A DNA stretch of 35,017 bases from JBEKUY01 sp049514555 (GCA_049514555.1 JBEKUY010000016.1:1-35017), one strand, 5' to 3'; shown: positions 1-9,620, counted from the first letter of the stretch. The notes: generated by a model from the sequence alone, not told the origin. Numbers and translations are program-made.

Positions 1-122
1 TGGGCCAGGATTTCGCCCTTACTCGCGAGCGCATCCGCCAGATCGAAGCCGAGGCGCTGCGAAAACTGCGCCATCCATCTCGCTCGCGCCGGTTCCGGAT
101 CTTTCTCGAAAGCGCTTTCTGA
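1..122 (+). CDS. rpoD: RNA polymerase primary sigma factor, C-terminal end (partial)
   Basis: Only the last 39 codons are in the window (reading frame from base 3, TGA at 120-122). They carry the end of sigma region 4.2, the helix-turn-helix that contacts the -35 box: TRERIRQIEAEALRKLR, followed by a short basic tail ending in LESAF. This is the hallmark C-terminus of group 1/2 sigma-70 factors. The primary sigma factor is most likely, but a group 2 paralogue (RpoS/SigB-like) cannot be excluded from this fragment. The gene continues upstream of the window. Confidence 0.9.
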   Translation, partial: GQDFALTRERIRQIEAEALRKLRHPSRSRRFRIFLESAF

Positions 123-305
123 GAAATGCCTGATATCGGGCGGGTGATTCCCTTCAGAAACTGAACCGTCGAATCAGTGGCTTGCGGTAGTGACAGCAGG
201 TGGGTTTTTGGGAAGCGCGCAACAGCACGTTGCGCTGGAAGTGACCAATTGCTGAAGAAGCAGAACAACGGCGGCGGGGAACAAACTAAGAGACTCGTTT
301 GCAGG

Positions 306-1900
306 ATGGAGAAGGATAAAGGGGCCGTGAGAATCCTGCTTTACAACCCGGACAACGGCGTGACACGCAATTTCATGCCGCATCTTTGGATGTTTCTGCT
401 CCAGGCGCTGACCCCGCCCAGCCATGAGGTGCTGCTGATTGATGGCAACGCACAACCCATGGATGAAGATGGCATCGCGCGGTTCGTGCGCGAGCAAGAC
501 ATCGGGCTCGTCGGCATCGGCGCAATGACCAGAATGATCGCGAAGGCGTACCGCATGGCCGATGCGGTGCGCGCCGCAGGAGTGCCGGTCGTGATGGGCG
601 GACCCCACGTGACAGAACTGCCCGACGAAGCGCTCGGTCGAGGCGGCGGGCCGCGCCATGCTGACGCGGTGGCACTCGGTGAAGCCGATGAAACCTGGCC
701 GAAGATCGTTGAGGATGCCGCGCGCGGCGAACTCAAGGATCTCTATGCTCCGGTGGATGACTTTGGCCAGGAGCGCGCAAACCCACTCTCCAGGCGTATC
801 CGTCGATCCCGTGGGACACGATAAACCTCGACCAGTTCAATTTGGTTTCCAAGATCGTGGCCCCGCTGCTCAAGCGCGTAAAGGGTGGGTGGGGGACGTT
901 TAGGATTGTTCCCATCGAATCGGGGCGCGGTTGTCCTTACGGGTGCGAGTTCTGCACCGTGACAGGCTTTTTCGGCGACTCCATTCGGTTTCGCACCAAC
1001 GAAAGTGTCGTCAATGAGCTGCTGCTATTGAAAGCGCGCGCCCGGAGCGAGCGAGGTCAGATGGCCGTCTTCTTCATCGACGATAACTTCGCCATCAACG
1101 TCAAGCGCACGAAGTCGCTGCTGCGCGACATTATCGCCGCCGGCGCACAGGTGCACTGGGTTGCCCAGATCAGCGCCAATCTCTTGCGCGACGAGGAGCT
1201 CGTTGACCTCATTGCGGCTTCCGGGGGCAAGTGGATATTCATCGGCATGGAGTCCATTGACCCTGCCAACCTGGCCAGTGTGAACAAGGGGTTTAACAAA
1301 CCCGGCGAGTATGCAGCCGTGCTCGAGAGGCTCGCCCGGCGCAACGTTTACGCGATCACGTCCTTCATCTTCGGTATGGACAATGACACGCCAGGGGTGG
1401 CAGAGCGGACGCTCCAGGAGATTCGCACCTGGCCGCCCGGGCTGCCCATCTTCGGCTTACTCACCCCCCTGCCGGCGACGCCACTCTACAAAAGGCTTGA
1501 AGCCGCGGGGCGACTTACGCGGCCGAACCACTGGCAAGAATTCATGCCGTTTGAGATGGCCCACACGCCGCTGAAGATGACCATTGCGGAAGCTCATGCC
1601 GAGGTGAAATACGGATGGGATAACTCGTATAGCCCCGAGGCGATCGCTAAGGCCGTTGACTCGCTTGACCACGAGCCGCTGGGGTATCGCATAAACATCC
1701 TCATTGCGCATCTCTGTTTTCGGGGAATCTATTTCCCTCAGATGGGTCGGCTGGCATGGGTGAAAGTGATTGCTCAACATCGGCGTACAATCTTCAAGCT
1801 GGTGAAGGAAGCGTTCAGCGCTTGGCGTGGCGCGCCGTTGAGGAGTGCCTCCAACTTGTGCTCGTATATCGAGATAGCGGCACCAGCGACGAAGCGATAA
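306..1900 (+). pseudogene. B12-binding-domain radical SAM protein, frameshifted
   Basis: Two reading frames together encode one radical SAM protein of about 530 residues. The first (ATG 306, behind a GCAGG-type ribosome site) holds a cobalamin-binding Rossmann domain: VRILLYNPDNG at the start, then GLVGIGAMTRM and PVVMGGPHVTELPDEA. That frame runs on to a stop at 822-824. The second frame is open from before 779 and continues with AYPSIPWDTINLDQF, then the SAM cluster motif GCPYGCEFC (CxxxCxxC) and a DUF4070-like C-terminal part (LLTPLPATPLYKRL). The switch falls near 770-785 and fits one lost base. It is either a true pseudogene or a sequencing/assembly error. Relatives modify lipids or cofactors; the substrate cannot be told here. 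Confidence 0.8.
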
Positions 1901-2418
1901 ACAGGCTGGCCGTTAGTCAGGTCCCACTGTGTGTAGAATCGCCCAGGAAGTTTAACAGGCTCCGTGCGTGAGAAGAAGACCCCGGAACCAGGGTGGCACG
2001 CCGATGAGCACTGGCCGCTGCCTGCGTCGGGCGTTCTTGATCTTGCTTGCGGCTGCCAGCAACAGATCCGCCGGACATGGAGAGCATTAAGATTCCCCGC
2101 TTTCACGACAGTCCGTTTTTCACGTTCCGCGGCCCATCGCCGTCCCCTTCCCCAAACCCCGTCTCCTGCTAGGAGATACAAGGAAGGCTCAATAAAAACT
2201 GCCAGTGTGCCCAAAGAAATTGACTCACTAGAGGGTATAGTTCGCCAAATCGTTGCGCCCTGCATTAAAAGGATTCCTTTCTACTTGGCGGAGGCATTTC
2301 GGTTTGGGATTGCAGGCTGATTCGTCGCCCGGCGAAAGATGCTCGTAGAAAACGTAAACCGTGCCTCGGCCGGGTTTCAAGAAAAAGAGTTTGGTCTTCA
2401 GAAAAATAGCTCTTGAGT
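1901..2418. other. 518-bp gap with no recognisable gene
   Basis: The gap lies between the radical SAM gene and the transposase gene. Open frames on both strands are short and show no recognisable domain. No tRNA, strong hairpin or promoter pair was seen. It probably includes the left flank of the insertion element, but terminal inverted repeats could not be identified. Confidence 0.5.
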
Positions 2419-3459
2419 CTACGCTGCCACCGCATAACGATGGTGCAGGCCGCTGAGTCTCGGAGAGGATTGAATCTTGTTTTCAGCCTTAGAGCGAATT
2501 GCTGTAGGCCGACCTGCTGGCGTGTCCTTCGCGAGCCCGAGATGAGTCCGGTCCTCGTGGTAGTAGAGCAGGTACGCAGACATCAGCCGTTTGAGATGCC
2601 GCTCATTCAGGATGATCACGTGGTCAAGCAAGTCGCGCCGGCAACTTCTAACCCAACGCTCAGCAACACCGTTCTGCCACGGACTGCAAAAGGCCGTGCG
2701 AGTTGGCTGGCTTCCGATGTCCCTCACAGCCGAAACCACATCGGCTCCAAACTTTGCGTCTCGGTCGAATAGCAAGAATCTGTGCGGCTGTTTGTAGGCC
2801 CATGCTTCTCGCAATTGCTGCACGACCCAAAGAGCATGGGGATTTCGCGTCACATTAAAGTGCAGAATCTTACGCCGGTCGTGGCCGATGACGAAAAAGC
2901 AGTACAGAACACCAAACGTGAGCGTTGGGACGGTGAAGAAGTCCATCGCAGCGATTGCCTCGCGATGGTTTCTGAGGAACGTCCGCCATCGCTTCACAGG
3001 ATCTGGATCTCTCGGAGCTCGCCGGATCCATCGCGAGACACTCCTTTCCGAGACATCAAAACCCAGCTTGAGCAGTTCGCCGTGAATGCGCGGTGCTCCC
3101 CAGGTCGGGTTCTCGGCAACCATACGGAAGATCAAGGCGCGAACCTCTTTGCTGACACGCTTCCGTCCTCCTACTTGTCTGACTCTGGAGATCCATGTCC
3201 AATACAAACGAAACCCCGCCCGATGCCAGTTCACGACGGTTCTAGGAGTGACCAAGACGAGAGGCTTAGTCCACCCGGACCAGAACGTTCTCAACGCAAC
3301 CCAGAACAGCTTGTGCAGGGCAGTCAATCGACGGCGAGGTCGTTGCGCGTGCAGAGCCAGCAATTGCCGACGGAGAGCCAGGTTTTCGAGAACGAGGTCC
3401 TCCCGGGAACTGAAAACGCTGACCATCCACCCGAGGAGATGCCGGAGCGGCACGATCAT
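2419..3459 (-). CDS. DDE integrase-type transposase (single-ORF insertion element)
   Basis: 346 residues, ATG start. The N-terminal third is helical and basic (ENLALRRQLLALHAQRPRRR) with a helix-turn-helix around TWGAPRIHGELLKLGFDVSE. The rest is an rve/integrase catalytic core with the expected acidic residues: AMDFF (first D), LLFDRDAKFG (second D) and SPWQNGVAERW (E). The full-length frame without stops suggests it may be intact. It resembles the stand-alone integrase-core transposases related to IS3/IS481 that are common in Acidobacteriota. Terminal inverted repeats and a target duplication could not be located by eye, so the element's limits are unknown. It sits upstream of, and opposite to, the GGDEF-EAL gene, so it may have displaced that gene's promoter region. 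Confidence 0.88.
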   Translation of the reverse strand: MIVPLRHLLGWMVSVFSSREDLVLENLALRRQLLALHAQRPRRRLTALHKLFWVALRTFWSGWTKPLVLVTPRTVVNWHRAGFRLYWTWISRVRQVGGRKRVSKEVRALIFRMVAENPTWGAPRIHGELLKLGFDVSERSVSRWIRRAPRDPDPVKRWRTFLRNHREAIAAMDFFTVPTLTFGVLYCFFVIGHDRRKILHFNVTRNPHALWVVQQLREAWAYKQPHRFLLFDRDAKFGADVVSAVRDIGSQPTRTAFCSPWQNGVAERWVRSCRRDLLDHVIILNERHLKRLMSAYLLYYHEDRTHLGLAKDTPAGRPTAIRSKAENKIQSSPRLSGLHHRYAVAA

Positions 3460-3779
3460 GGCAAGAATCTTATCGGAAAAGTCCGAATCGAGCTTTGCAC
3501 CAAGTCATTCATTTTGCGAGTGTACGACGTTTTGGCGAGACACAGCCATACACCGCATTCGCGCAAACTTTGTATTGCTCGCTTGGTTTCCAAGCATCAC
3601 ACGCAAAAGTTCTCCGCTCATGGTCTATTCGACACCTGCCTGCAAACCCAGGTTGACCCTACGTAAAGCTGGTATAGAGTTAAATCTCCTTTCAGGACCG
3701 GCGCGCGGCTACAGTGTGCCCGCTTTCAGCCTTCCGGGTCGTGTCCGGAATAGAACTTGCATTCCCAACCTGGTGCGAA
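3460..3779. other. 320-bp spacer between the transposase and the GGDEF-EAL gene
   Basis: This is the 5' flank of the transposase gene (minus strand) and the leader of the GGDEF-EAL gene (plus strand). A TATAGA box near 3672 has a TTGACC box upstream, but the spacing of about 14 bp is too short for a normal sigma-70 promoter. No gene was recognised. Confidence 0.4.
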
Positions 3780-6158
3780 ATGAAGACCAAGCCCCTGTTG
3801 AATCGGAAGGTGCAACTCGCGTTCGGGTCTGACATTTTGACCTTACTCGTCTTGACCTTACTCGTCGTGGGTGCGATCTCCTATCGCTGCATGGTCGTGT
3901 CCAGGGAAAGCGACCGATGGGTGCAGCACACCCACGAGGTTCTTGAGAACCTCCAGGATTTACTCTCAGCAATGCAGAGTGTTGAATCGAGCTATCGCGG
4001 GTTTGTAATAACGGGCAACGAACAGTCCCTTAAACCTTATCAAGACAGCATATTGCGCTCCCAGCAGGAAGAAACAATCATTCGCAACTTGACGGTGGAT
4101 AACCCCATCCAGCAGCGCCAGATTCCGACCCTTGAAAGGCTGGCAGATCAAAAGATCCAATACGCCGAAACAGTCATTGGTCTGCGAAGGACAAAGGGAT
4201 TGGAAGCGGCAGCGGATTCCATTCGAGATGGAGAGGGCCAGCGGATAATGGATGAGTATCGAGAGGTGATTCGCGAGATGCAGGACGAAGAGCTGCGATT
4301 GTTGGTGCTACGCAACGCGGACGCGAAGCGGCGCTTAGGCCAGACCAAAACTGTTCTGATACTTGGCACCGTCCTGGGCTTGTTGATCGCCGCTGCCGCA
4401 AGTAGGAGCGTCCACCGCGACAGCTCTAGACGCGGGCTTGCAGAGGATGCGTTGTTTGTGGAAAAGGAACGCGCCCAAGTCACGCTCAACTGCATCGGCG
4501 ACGCCGTTGCTTGCACGGACATCTCGGGAAATATCACGTTCCTCAATCTCGTCGCGGAAAAAATGACGGGCTGGTCGTGGCAAGAAGCGGCAGGCCGGCC
4601 CATGGCCGAAGTTTTCCGAATCCTGGACGCCACGAGTCGCGAAACCACCCCGAATCCGATGGAGATGGCAGTTGGGCAAAACCGAACGGTGCACCTGCCG
4701 TCGAACTGTATCCTCATCCGGCGTGACGGATTTGAAATTCCGATCGAAGACTCCGTCTCCCCCATCCATGACCGTGAAGGGCAGGCTGCCGGAGCGGTAA
4801 TCGTTTTCCGCGACGTAAGCGTGGCCCGGGCGATGGCGCTGCAGCTGACCCATTCGGCCCATCACGACTTTCTGACCGGTTTGCCCAATCGAATGCTGCT
4901 GAACGACCGGGTCGGCCAGGCGATCGCCTCAGCGCCGCGTCACATGAAAAAAATCGCGGTGCTGTTTTTGGATTTGGATGGTTTCAAACACATCAACGAT
5001 TCCCTGGGGCATCCGATCGGCGACAAACTTCTTCAATCCATCGCAAAACGCCTGGTGGATTGCGGACGCTTCTCGGACACGGTAAGCCGGCAGGGAGGCG
5101 ATGAATTCGTTGTATTGCTTTCAGAAGTGGAACAATCGGAAGATGCTGCCATTATGGCGAGAAGAATGCTGCAGGCGGTGGCGGAGGCTCATTCCATCGA
5201 CCAGCACGAGCTTCACGTCACCACAAGCATTGGCGTGAGCGTCTATCCCGACGACGGCCTGGATGCGGAGACGCTCATCAAGAACGCGGACACCGCGATG
5301 TACCAGGCAAAGGAAAATGGGCGTCATAACTATCAGTTTTTCAAGCCAGCCATGAACGTCCGAGCCGTGGAGCGGCAATTCATCGAGGAGAGTCTGCGGC
5401 GCGCCCTGGAACGGCAGGAATTCGCGCTGCACTATCAGCCGAAGATCGATCTGAGGACAGGAGAGATTACCGGCGCGGAAGCATTGATACGTTGGACGCA
5501 TCCCATTCGAGGGCCGGTCTCTCCAGTAGAATTTATTCCCGTTGCGGAAAACTGCGGCCTTATTTTGCCGATCGGCAACTGGGTCCTTCGTGAAGCGTGC
5601 AAGCAAGCCCGGACCTGGGTGGATGCAGGCCTGTCCCTGGCTACTATGGCGGTGAACATCTCCGCGATGGAGTTCCGAGACGACAACTTTCTTGAGAGTG
5701 TGTTCGCAATTCTCAGGGAGACTGGTCTGGATCCGAGATCTCTTGAGCTGGAGCTGACGGAAAGCGTTCTTATGGAGCGTGCCGAGTCCGCTGCATCTGT
5801 CCTCCAAACACTGAGAGCCAGAGGGGTGCAGGTTGCAGTCGATGATTTCGGCACGGGTTACTCCAGCTTAAGCTATCTGAGGAAGTTTCCGATCGATGCC
5901 CTGAAGATCGACCAGTCGTTTGTCCGTCAGATCACCACCGCTCCCGACGATACGACCATTGTGACCGCAGTGATCAGCATGGGCCGAAGCCTTAAGCTGC
6001 GGGTCGTTGCTGAGGGTGTGGAAACGCAAGAAGAGCTGGTGTTTCTTCAGGCCCACCAATGTGACGAAGCGCAAGGGTACTATTTCAGCCGGCCGGTGCT
6101 TCCCGAGCAGTTCGCCAAGTTGCTCGAAACCGGCATATCAGAAACATCCCTCAACTGA
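3780..6158 (+). CDS. Membrane cyclic-di-GMP enzyme: CHASE3-PAS-GGDEF-EAL
   Basis: 792 residues from ATG 3780. The frame is open upstream, but the membrane segment begins right after this ATG. Order of parts: transmembrane helix about 17-36; CHASE3-like sensor about 40-185 (SVESSYRGFVITGNEQSL is typical); second helix about 190-208; PAS about 230-345; GGDEF about 360-515; EAL about 535-780. The cyclase signature GGDEF (439-443) is intact, and an RxxD product-inhibition site (RFSD, 430-433) lies five residues before it. The phosphodiesterase residues are also present: EAL at 567-569, VNIS, ELTES, VDDFGTGYSS, LKIDQSFV and AEGVE. The protein could therefore both make and break c-di-GMP; the net activity cannot be read from sequence. 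It is a single gene with no operon partners. Confidence 0.93.
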   Translation: MKTKPLLNRKVQLAFGSDILTLLVLTLLVVGAISYRCMVVSRESDRWVQHTHEVLENLQDLLSAMQSVESSYRGFVITGNEQSLKPYQDSILRSQQEETIIRNLTVDNPIQQRQIPTLERLADQKIQYAETVIGLRRTKGLEAAADSIRDGEGQRIMDEYREVIREMQDEELRLLVLRNADAKRRLGQTKTVLILGTVLGLLIAAAASRSVHRDSSRRGLAEDALFVEKERAQVTLNCIGDAVACTDISGNITFLNLVAEKMTGWSWQEAAGRPMAEVFRILDATSRETTPNPMEMAVGQNRTVHLPSNCILIRRDGFEIPIEDSVSPIHDREGQAAGAVIVFRDVSVARAMALQLTHSAHHDFLTGLPNRMLLNDRVGQAIASAPRHMKKIAVLFLDLDGFKHINDSLGHPIGDKLLQSIAKRLVDCGRFSDTVSRQGGDEFVVLLSEVEQSEDAAIMARRMLQAVAEAHSIDQHELHVTTSIGVSVYPDDGLDAETLIKNADTAMYQAKENGRHNYQFFKPAMNVRAVERQFIEESLRRALERQEFALHYQPKIDLRTGEITGAEALIRWTHPIRGPVSPVEFIPVAENCGLILPIGNWVLREACKQARTWVDAGLSLATMAVNISAMEFRDDNFLESVFAILRETGLDPRSLELELTESVLMERAESAASVLQTLRARGVQVAVDDFGTGYSSLSYLRKFPIDALKIDQSFVRQITTAPDDTTIVTAVISMGRSLKLRVVAEGVETQEELVFLQAHQCDEAQGYYFSRPVLPEQFAKLLETGISETSLN

Positions 6159-6502
6159 AGGCCACGTCAGTATTCTTCGAGTCGGATCAGCTTAACGTTC
6201 AGGAAACTCTTCCAGTATGCCCCGCGTAATGCCGATTGTTCTGGAACGGAAGTCAGGCGAGAGTGGCTAGGTTAGGAAGGAAAGATCCTGACACAGAGAG
6301 GGTAAGCTACCCAAGAGGAATTGGGCAAGAAGCAGGCGCGTCCGCTGTGCCAAGACTGTGCCAGAATCCGACCTTTTCGGCAATGCTGGTACGGATCGCA
6401 AACCGATCGGGGCGCTCCGGATGAAATCGTCTCAACAACGTCGGAGCTGGCTATTTGGACGTATAATGTCTGCCGTTTTCGAAGTCAAAAAGGAAATTCC
6501 GG
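6159..6502 (+). promoter_or_regulatory. Leader of the nitronate monooxygenase gene with a TATAAT box
   Basis: This 344-bp gap holds no recognisable gene. A perfect TATAAT lies at 6462-6467, about 35 bp before the next start codon. No good -35 match stands 16-18 bp upstream of it, although TTGGAC lies immediately before the box. A ribosome site (AAGGAAATTCCGG) precedes the ATG at 6503. Confidence 0.4.
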
Positions 6503-7972
6503 ATGAGTGGTTGGCCGGAAGTAATCCAGGGCGGCATGGGCGCAGGCGTTTCCAATTGGCGGCTTGCGCGAGCGGTATCCCGACTCGGACAACTCGGTGC
6601 GGTTTCAGGAACGGCGCTGGATCTGATTCTCGCCCGGCGGCTGCAAGACGGCGATCCGGGCGGACACATGCGCCGCGGCCTCGATCATTTTCCTTTCCCG
6701 GTGATGGCGGAGCGCGTCTGGCGGACCCATTACATTCCCGGCGGGAAGCCGGAGGGCGCATCTTACAAAATCCCATACACTCCCACAAAAGACATTCCTC
6801 ACGAAATGAAGGAGCTGTGCATCGTAGCCAACTTTGTGGAGGTATTTCTCGCCCGTGAAGGCCATGACAATCCGGTGGGCATCAACTATCTGGAAAAGCT
6901 TCAGTTTCCGCACCTGGCTTCCCTTTACGGCGCCATGCTCGCTGCAGTCAGCTACGTCCTGATGGGCGCAGGCATCCCGGTGAAGATTCCCGGCGTGCTC
7001 GATCGTTTCGTCCATCACGAACCGGCGGGCTATCCGCTGCACGTCACCGGGGCGCAGGAGGGTGACGATACGACGATGACGTTCGTGCCGCGGGAATTCA
7101 TGGAGCGGGACCTGCCACCGCTGACCCGCCCGAAGTTTCTCGCCATCGTCTCGTCTAATACCCTGGCCGCGACGATGCTGAAGAAATCCAACGGCAGGGT
7201 CGACGGATTCGTCATCGAGGGACCCACCGCCGGGGGCCACAACGCGCCCCCTCGCGGGAAGCTCCAGCTTGACGAAGCGGGAGAAGCCATTTACGGCGAG
7301 CGCGACCGTGTGGACATCGCGAAGCTGCGCGAGATGGGGATGCCGTTCTGGCTGGCGGGAGGATACGGCACTCCGGAAAAGTTGCGCGAAGCCCTCGCCG
7401 CCGGCGCCGCAGGCGTTCAGGTGGGAACCGTATTTGCGTACTGTGCCGAGTCGGGGTTGAGGGACGATTACAAGCGAGCGATTTTGAAGAAGGTCGCGGC
7501 CGGCGAGTCGCGAGTCATCACGGACTCACAGGCCTCGCCGACGAGTTTCCCGTTCAAGGTCGCGCAGCTGGAAGGAACGTTATCGGAACAAGAAGTTTAT
7601 CTGGCCAGGCATCGCATCTGCGATCTTGGCTACCTGCGCGAGCCCTACATGACCGCTGAAGGAACGATCGACTACCGCTGCGCCGCGGAGCCGGTGACGG
7701 TCTACGTCTCTAAGGGCGGACACGTGGAAAACACGCTGGGGAAGAAATGCCTGTGCAATGCCCTGATGGCGACGATTGGACACCCCCAGGTGCGGAACTG
7801 CGGACATGTCGAAGCGGGTCTGGTGACCTCCGGGAACGCCTTGGCCGGCATCACATTCTTCCTGCCCAAAGAGGGACTGACCTACAGCGCCGCCGATGTG
7901 CTGGCGAAGCTGATGAACCATGATCCGGCCGGCGGTGTCCAGATGTGTGACGCTGAACGCCGCGTGGTTTGA
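6503..7972 (+). CDS. Nitronate monooxygenase family FMN enzyme
   Basis: 489 residues, ATG start behind AAGGA. The N-terminus PEVIQGGMGAGVSNWRLA is the FMN-binding barrel start shared by nitronate monooxygenases (formerly 2-nitropropane dioxygenases) and FabK-type enoyl reductases. FVIEGPTAGGHNAPPRG is the second FMN/active-site loop, and GVQVGTVFAYCAESGL follows on the barrel. The family oxidises alkyl nitronates to carbonyls and nitrite. This protein is longer than the usual 310-360 residues: a C-terminal extension of about 120 residues carries several cysteines (KKCLCNALMATIGHP). It matches a longer subfamily often carrying the same annotation, whose substrate is unproven. It is not in an operon. 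Confidence 0.85.
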   Translation: MSGWPEVIQGGMGAGVSNWRLARAVSRLGQLGAVSGTALDLILARRLQDGDPGGHMRRGLDHFPFPVMAERVWRTHYIPGGKPEGASYKIPYTPTKDIPHEMKELCIVANFVEVFLAREGHDNPVGINYLEKLQFPHLASLYGAMLAAVSYVLMGAGIPVKIPGVLDRFVHHEPAGYPLHVTGAQEGDDTTMTFVPREFMERDLPPLTRPKFLAIVSSNTLAATMLKKSNGRVDGFVIEGPTAGGHNAPPRGKLQLDEAGEAIYGERDRVDIAKLREMGMPFWLAGGYGTPEKLREALAAGAAGVQVGTVFAYCAESGLRDDYKRAILKKVAAGESRVITDSQASPTSFPFKVAQLEGTLSEQEVYLARHRICDLGYLREPYMTAEGTIDYRCAAEPVTVYVSKGGHVENTLGKKCLCNALMATIGHPQVRNCGHVEAGLVTSGNALAGITFFLPKEGLTYSAADVLAKLMNHDPAGGVQMCDAERRVV

Positions 7973-7994
7973 ATGGCCGCTTGGGCCGTGCGCT

Positions 7995-8147
7995 TCAGTT
8001 GGCGGGGCGCAAAGAAGCCTTCCGGAACCTGAGAGAACTCCAAAGAATGCGGGCCAGCAAGAGCGCGGCCAGAATGGCCGTGACCGTGAGCGGCGTCCGG
8101 ACGCCCGGCTTGACCAGCCACCAGTAATGAATCACCCGGGCGATCAC
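7995..8147 (-). pseudogene. Remnant of a heme-binding membrane subunit (MsrQ-like C-terminus)
   Basis: The minus strand encodes VIHYWWLVKPGVRTPL followed by a hydrophobic stretch (TAILAALLLARILW) and a stop at 7997-7995. This matches the last membrane helices of MsrQ/YedZ, the heme-b partner of the periplasmic methionine sulfoxide reductase MsrP, whose usual text is close to LAVLHYLWLVKAD. An in-frame stop lies just upstream and no earlier helices are recognisable, so only the tail survives. No msrP is nearby. Assignment rests on about 40 residues, so it is moderate. The remnant converges on the nitronate monooxygenase gene. Confidence 0.45.
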
Positions 8148-8499
8148 GGTCTATATTCAATATGTCACCGTACATGGCGGTGCCATCCCAGGCTGATTTC
8201 GCTATCGCCACGGCTAGAACCATGAAGCGCGGACCGAAATCGAGCGTTGCCCATTTCTCACCCGACAGTGCCCGAATCACGCCGAACGGCGCTTGCTAGT
8301 ACCGACGCAAACGATTGAGAACACGTGAGCCGACATTGGAGCACTCAACTGCCGGCGCTGCCGTCGTGGGCGCTCGGGAATTCGCGCCGCACATCGCATT
8401 TTGAGGTATGCTTCCGGGTCCCCCACTGTCGGGATTCGCTTGTCTCTCGACCGTTTGTTCAGGTCGTCTCTATTGTCCCAATCGGAGGACCTAGAAAAC

Positions 8500-8871
8500 A
8501 TGATTATCGGTGACCGCCTTCGCGCCCTGCGCGAAGAGAAGAAACTCTCCCAAGGGGACATCGAGAAACGCACCGGGCTATTGCGCTGCTACGTCTCCCG
8601 TGTCGAGAACGGCCACACCGTTCCGGCCATCGAGACCGTGGAGAAGTTCGCCCGTGCCCTCGAAGTCCCGCTCTACCAACTTTTCTACGATGGAGAAGAG
8701 CCGCCCAAGCTGCCCAACTTGCCCAACCGGAAGACGGCAGGCGAGGTGGCATGGGGCAGTACAGGAAAGGATGCGCGTTTCCTGGCGAAGCTACGCCGGT
8801 TGCTAGGCCGTATGGATGAAGGCAACCGACGCCTGCTGCTCTTCATGGCCCAGAAGATGGCCGGTCGGTAG
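8500..8871 (+). CDS. XRE-family helix-turn-helix transcriptional regulator
   Basis: 123 residues. The ATG at 8500 is chosen because GGAGGA stands at the right distance and the conserved domain starts at once (MIIGDRLRALREEKKLSQGD). A complete five-helix Cro/C1-type DNA-binding domain spans residues 5-60, with RTGLLRCYVSRVENGHTVP as the recognition part. A short basic tail follows, with a second conserved segment (KDARFLAKLRRLLGRMD) and no sensor domain. Small regulators of this type are common in Acidobacteriota. The target is unknown; the adjacent DUF72 remnant starts 27 bp downstream on the same strand and may once have been co-transcribed. Confidence 0.9.
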   Translation: MIIGDRLRALREEKKLSQGDIEKRTGLLRCYVSRVENGHTVPAIETVEKFARALEVPLYQLFYDGEEPPKLPNLPNRKTAGEVAWGSTGKDARFLAKLRRLLGRMDEGNRRLLLFMAQKMAGR

Positions 8872-8898
8872 CACGGCGGAGCCGGGAGGCCGGAGTAA

Positions 8899-9206
8899 GT
8901 AGGCGCGCTCACCCTCATTGACCAAGCGCGGATGCCGCGACCGTGGGAAATACCGGGCAAGTTCGATCTGATTACTTCCGACTTTACCTATGTCCGCTGG
9001 CTTGGAGACCGTAAGGGAATCGAGGAAGTGACAAAGACATGGGACACAACCGTCATTGACCGCCGCGAGGACCTCGCAAATTGGGTTGAAGTATTCCGGC
9101 AATTCGTGTCGAGAAACCTAAAGGTCTTTGCCTACGCAAACAATCACTACGCGGGCACCGGCCAGGCACAGTGAAACTGTTTTGGGACTTGTTCGAGAAG
9201 CGATAA
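8899..9206 (+). pseudogene. DUF72-family protein, 5'-truncated and frameshifted
   Basis: The frame from 8899 encodes the C-terminal part of a DUF72 (YecE-like TIM-barrel) protein: LTLIDQARMPRPWE, TSDFTYVRWLGDRKG, TVIDRREDLANWVEV and VFAYANNHYAG. A frame change near 9155-9160 then ends the main frame early. In the neighbouring frame the family ending PGTVKLFWDLFEKR continues to a TAA at 9204-9206, as if one base had been lost. DUF72 proteins are usually about 240 residues, so well over half is missing at the 5' end, where an in-frame TAA stands at 8896-8898. The biochemical role of the family is not established. Confidence 0.75.
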
Positions 9207-9374
9207 ACTGTCGGCACCTTCCTCTAACCCAGTCAGGCTACAAGGATTGGTCTAAGGAGATTACGGTTTTTCCGGGTTCTGAAGTCCGTCTGGCAACTAC
9301 GCTGGAAAAACAGAATTAGCGTTCATCTCATCCACTTCCCAGGCTGACTCCCGGCCAAAGAATCACGAATCGCT

Positions 9375-9620
9375 TTAGCCTGCTCCCCCAGCGGCGACTC
9401 TCTGCCGCAGGTCCACTCTACAAAGCTCGCAGCGAGCTATCTGGCCTAAGAGGGGCAACGTGAAAATCGGACCGCCACAATGCCAACACTCGAAGACAAG
9501 TTTCGAGCCGCAACTCGGACAACATTCAGGAACGTCGATTGCTCTCCCCGAACTTGGTTGATTTGCTGATTTCAAAGCATGGGGACAAGAAAGGTTCGAG
9601 CAAATCGCATAGCTGGGCAT
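9375..9620 (-). CDS. Small double zinc-ribbon protein
   Basis: 81 residues from ATG 9620-9618, chosen because a strong GGAGG ribosome site lies about 10 bases upstream. A longer frame exists but lacks such a site. Nine cysteines form two interleaved ribbons: C7/C12 with C34/C37, and C45/C48 with C64/C67 (CCPSCG, CWHCG, CELC). Two zinc ions are therefore likely. There is no membrane segment or other domain. Function is unknown; such ribbons often serve as adaptors or nucleic-acid contacts. It is transcribed in the same direction as the PP2C phosphatase gene 336 bp upstream, with a candidate RNA gene on the opposite strand between them. Confidence 0.65.
   Translation of the reverse strand: MPSYAICSNLSCPHALKSANQPSSGRAIDVPECCPSCGSKLVFECWHCGGPIFTLPLLGQIARCELCRVDLRQRVAAGGAG

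Noticed and set aside
2380..3640. Terminal inverted repeats for the insertion element.
   Set aside because: Only short matches such as AAAACGT were found on both sides; nothing convincing pairs at a sensible distance, so no element boundaries are given.
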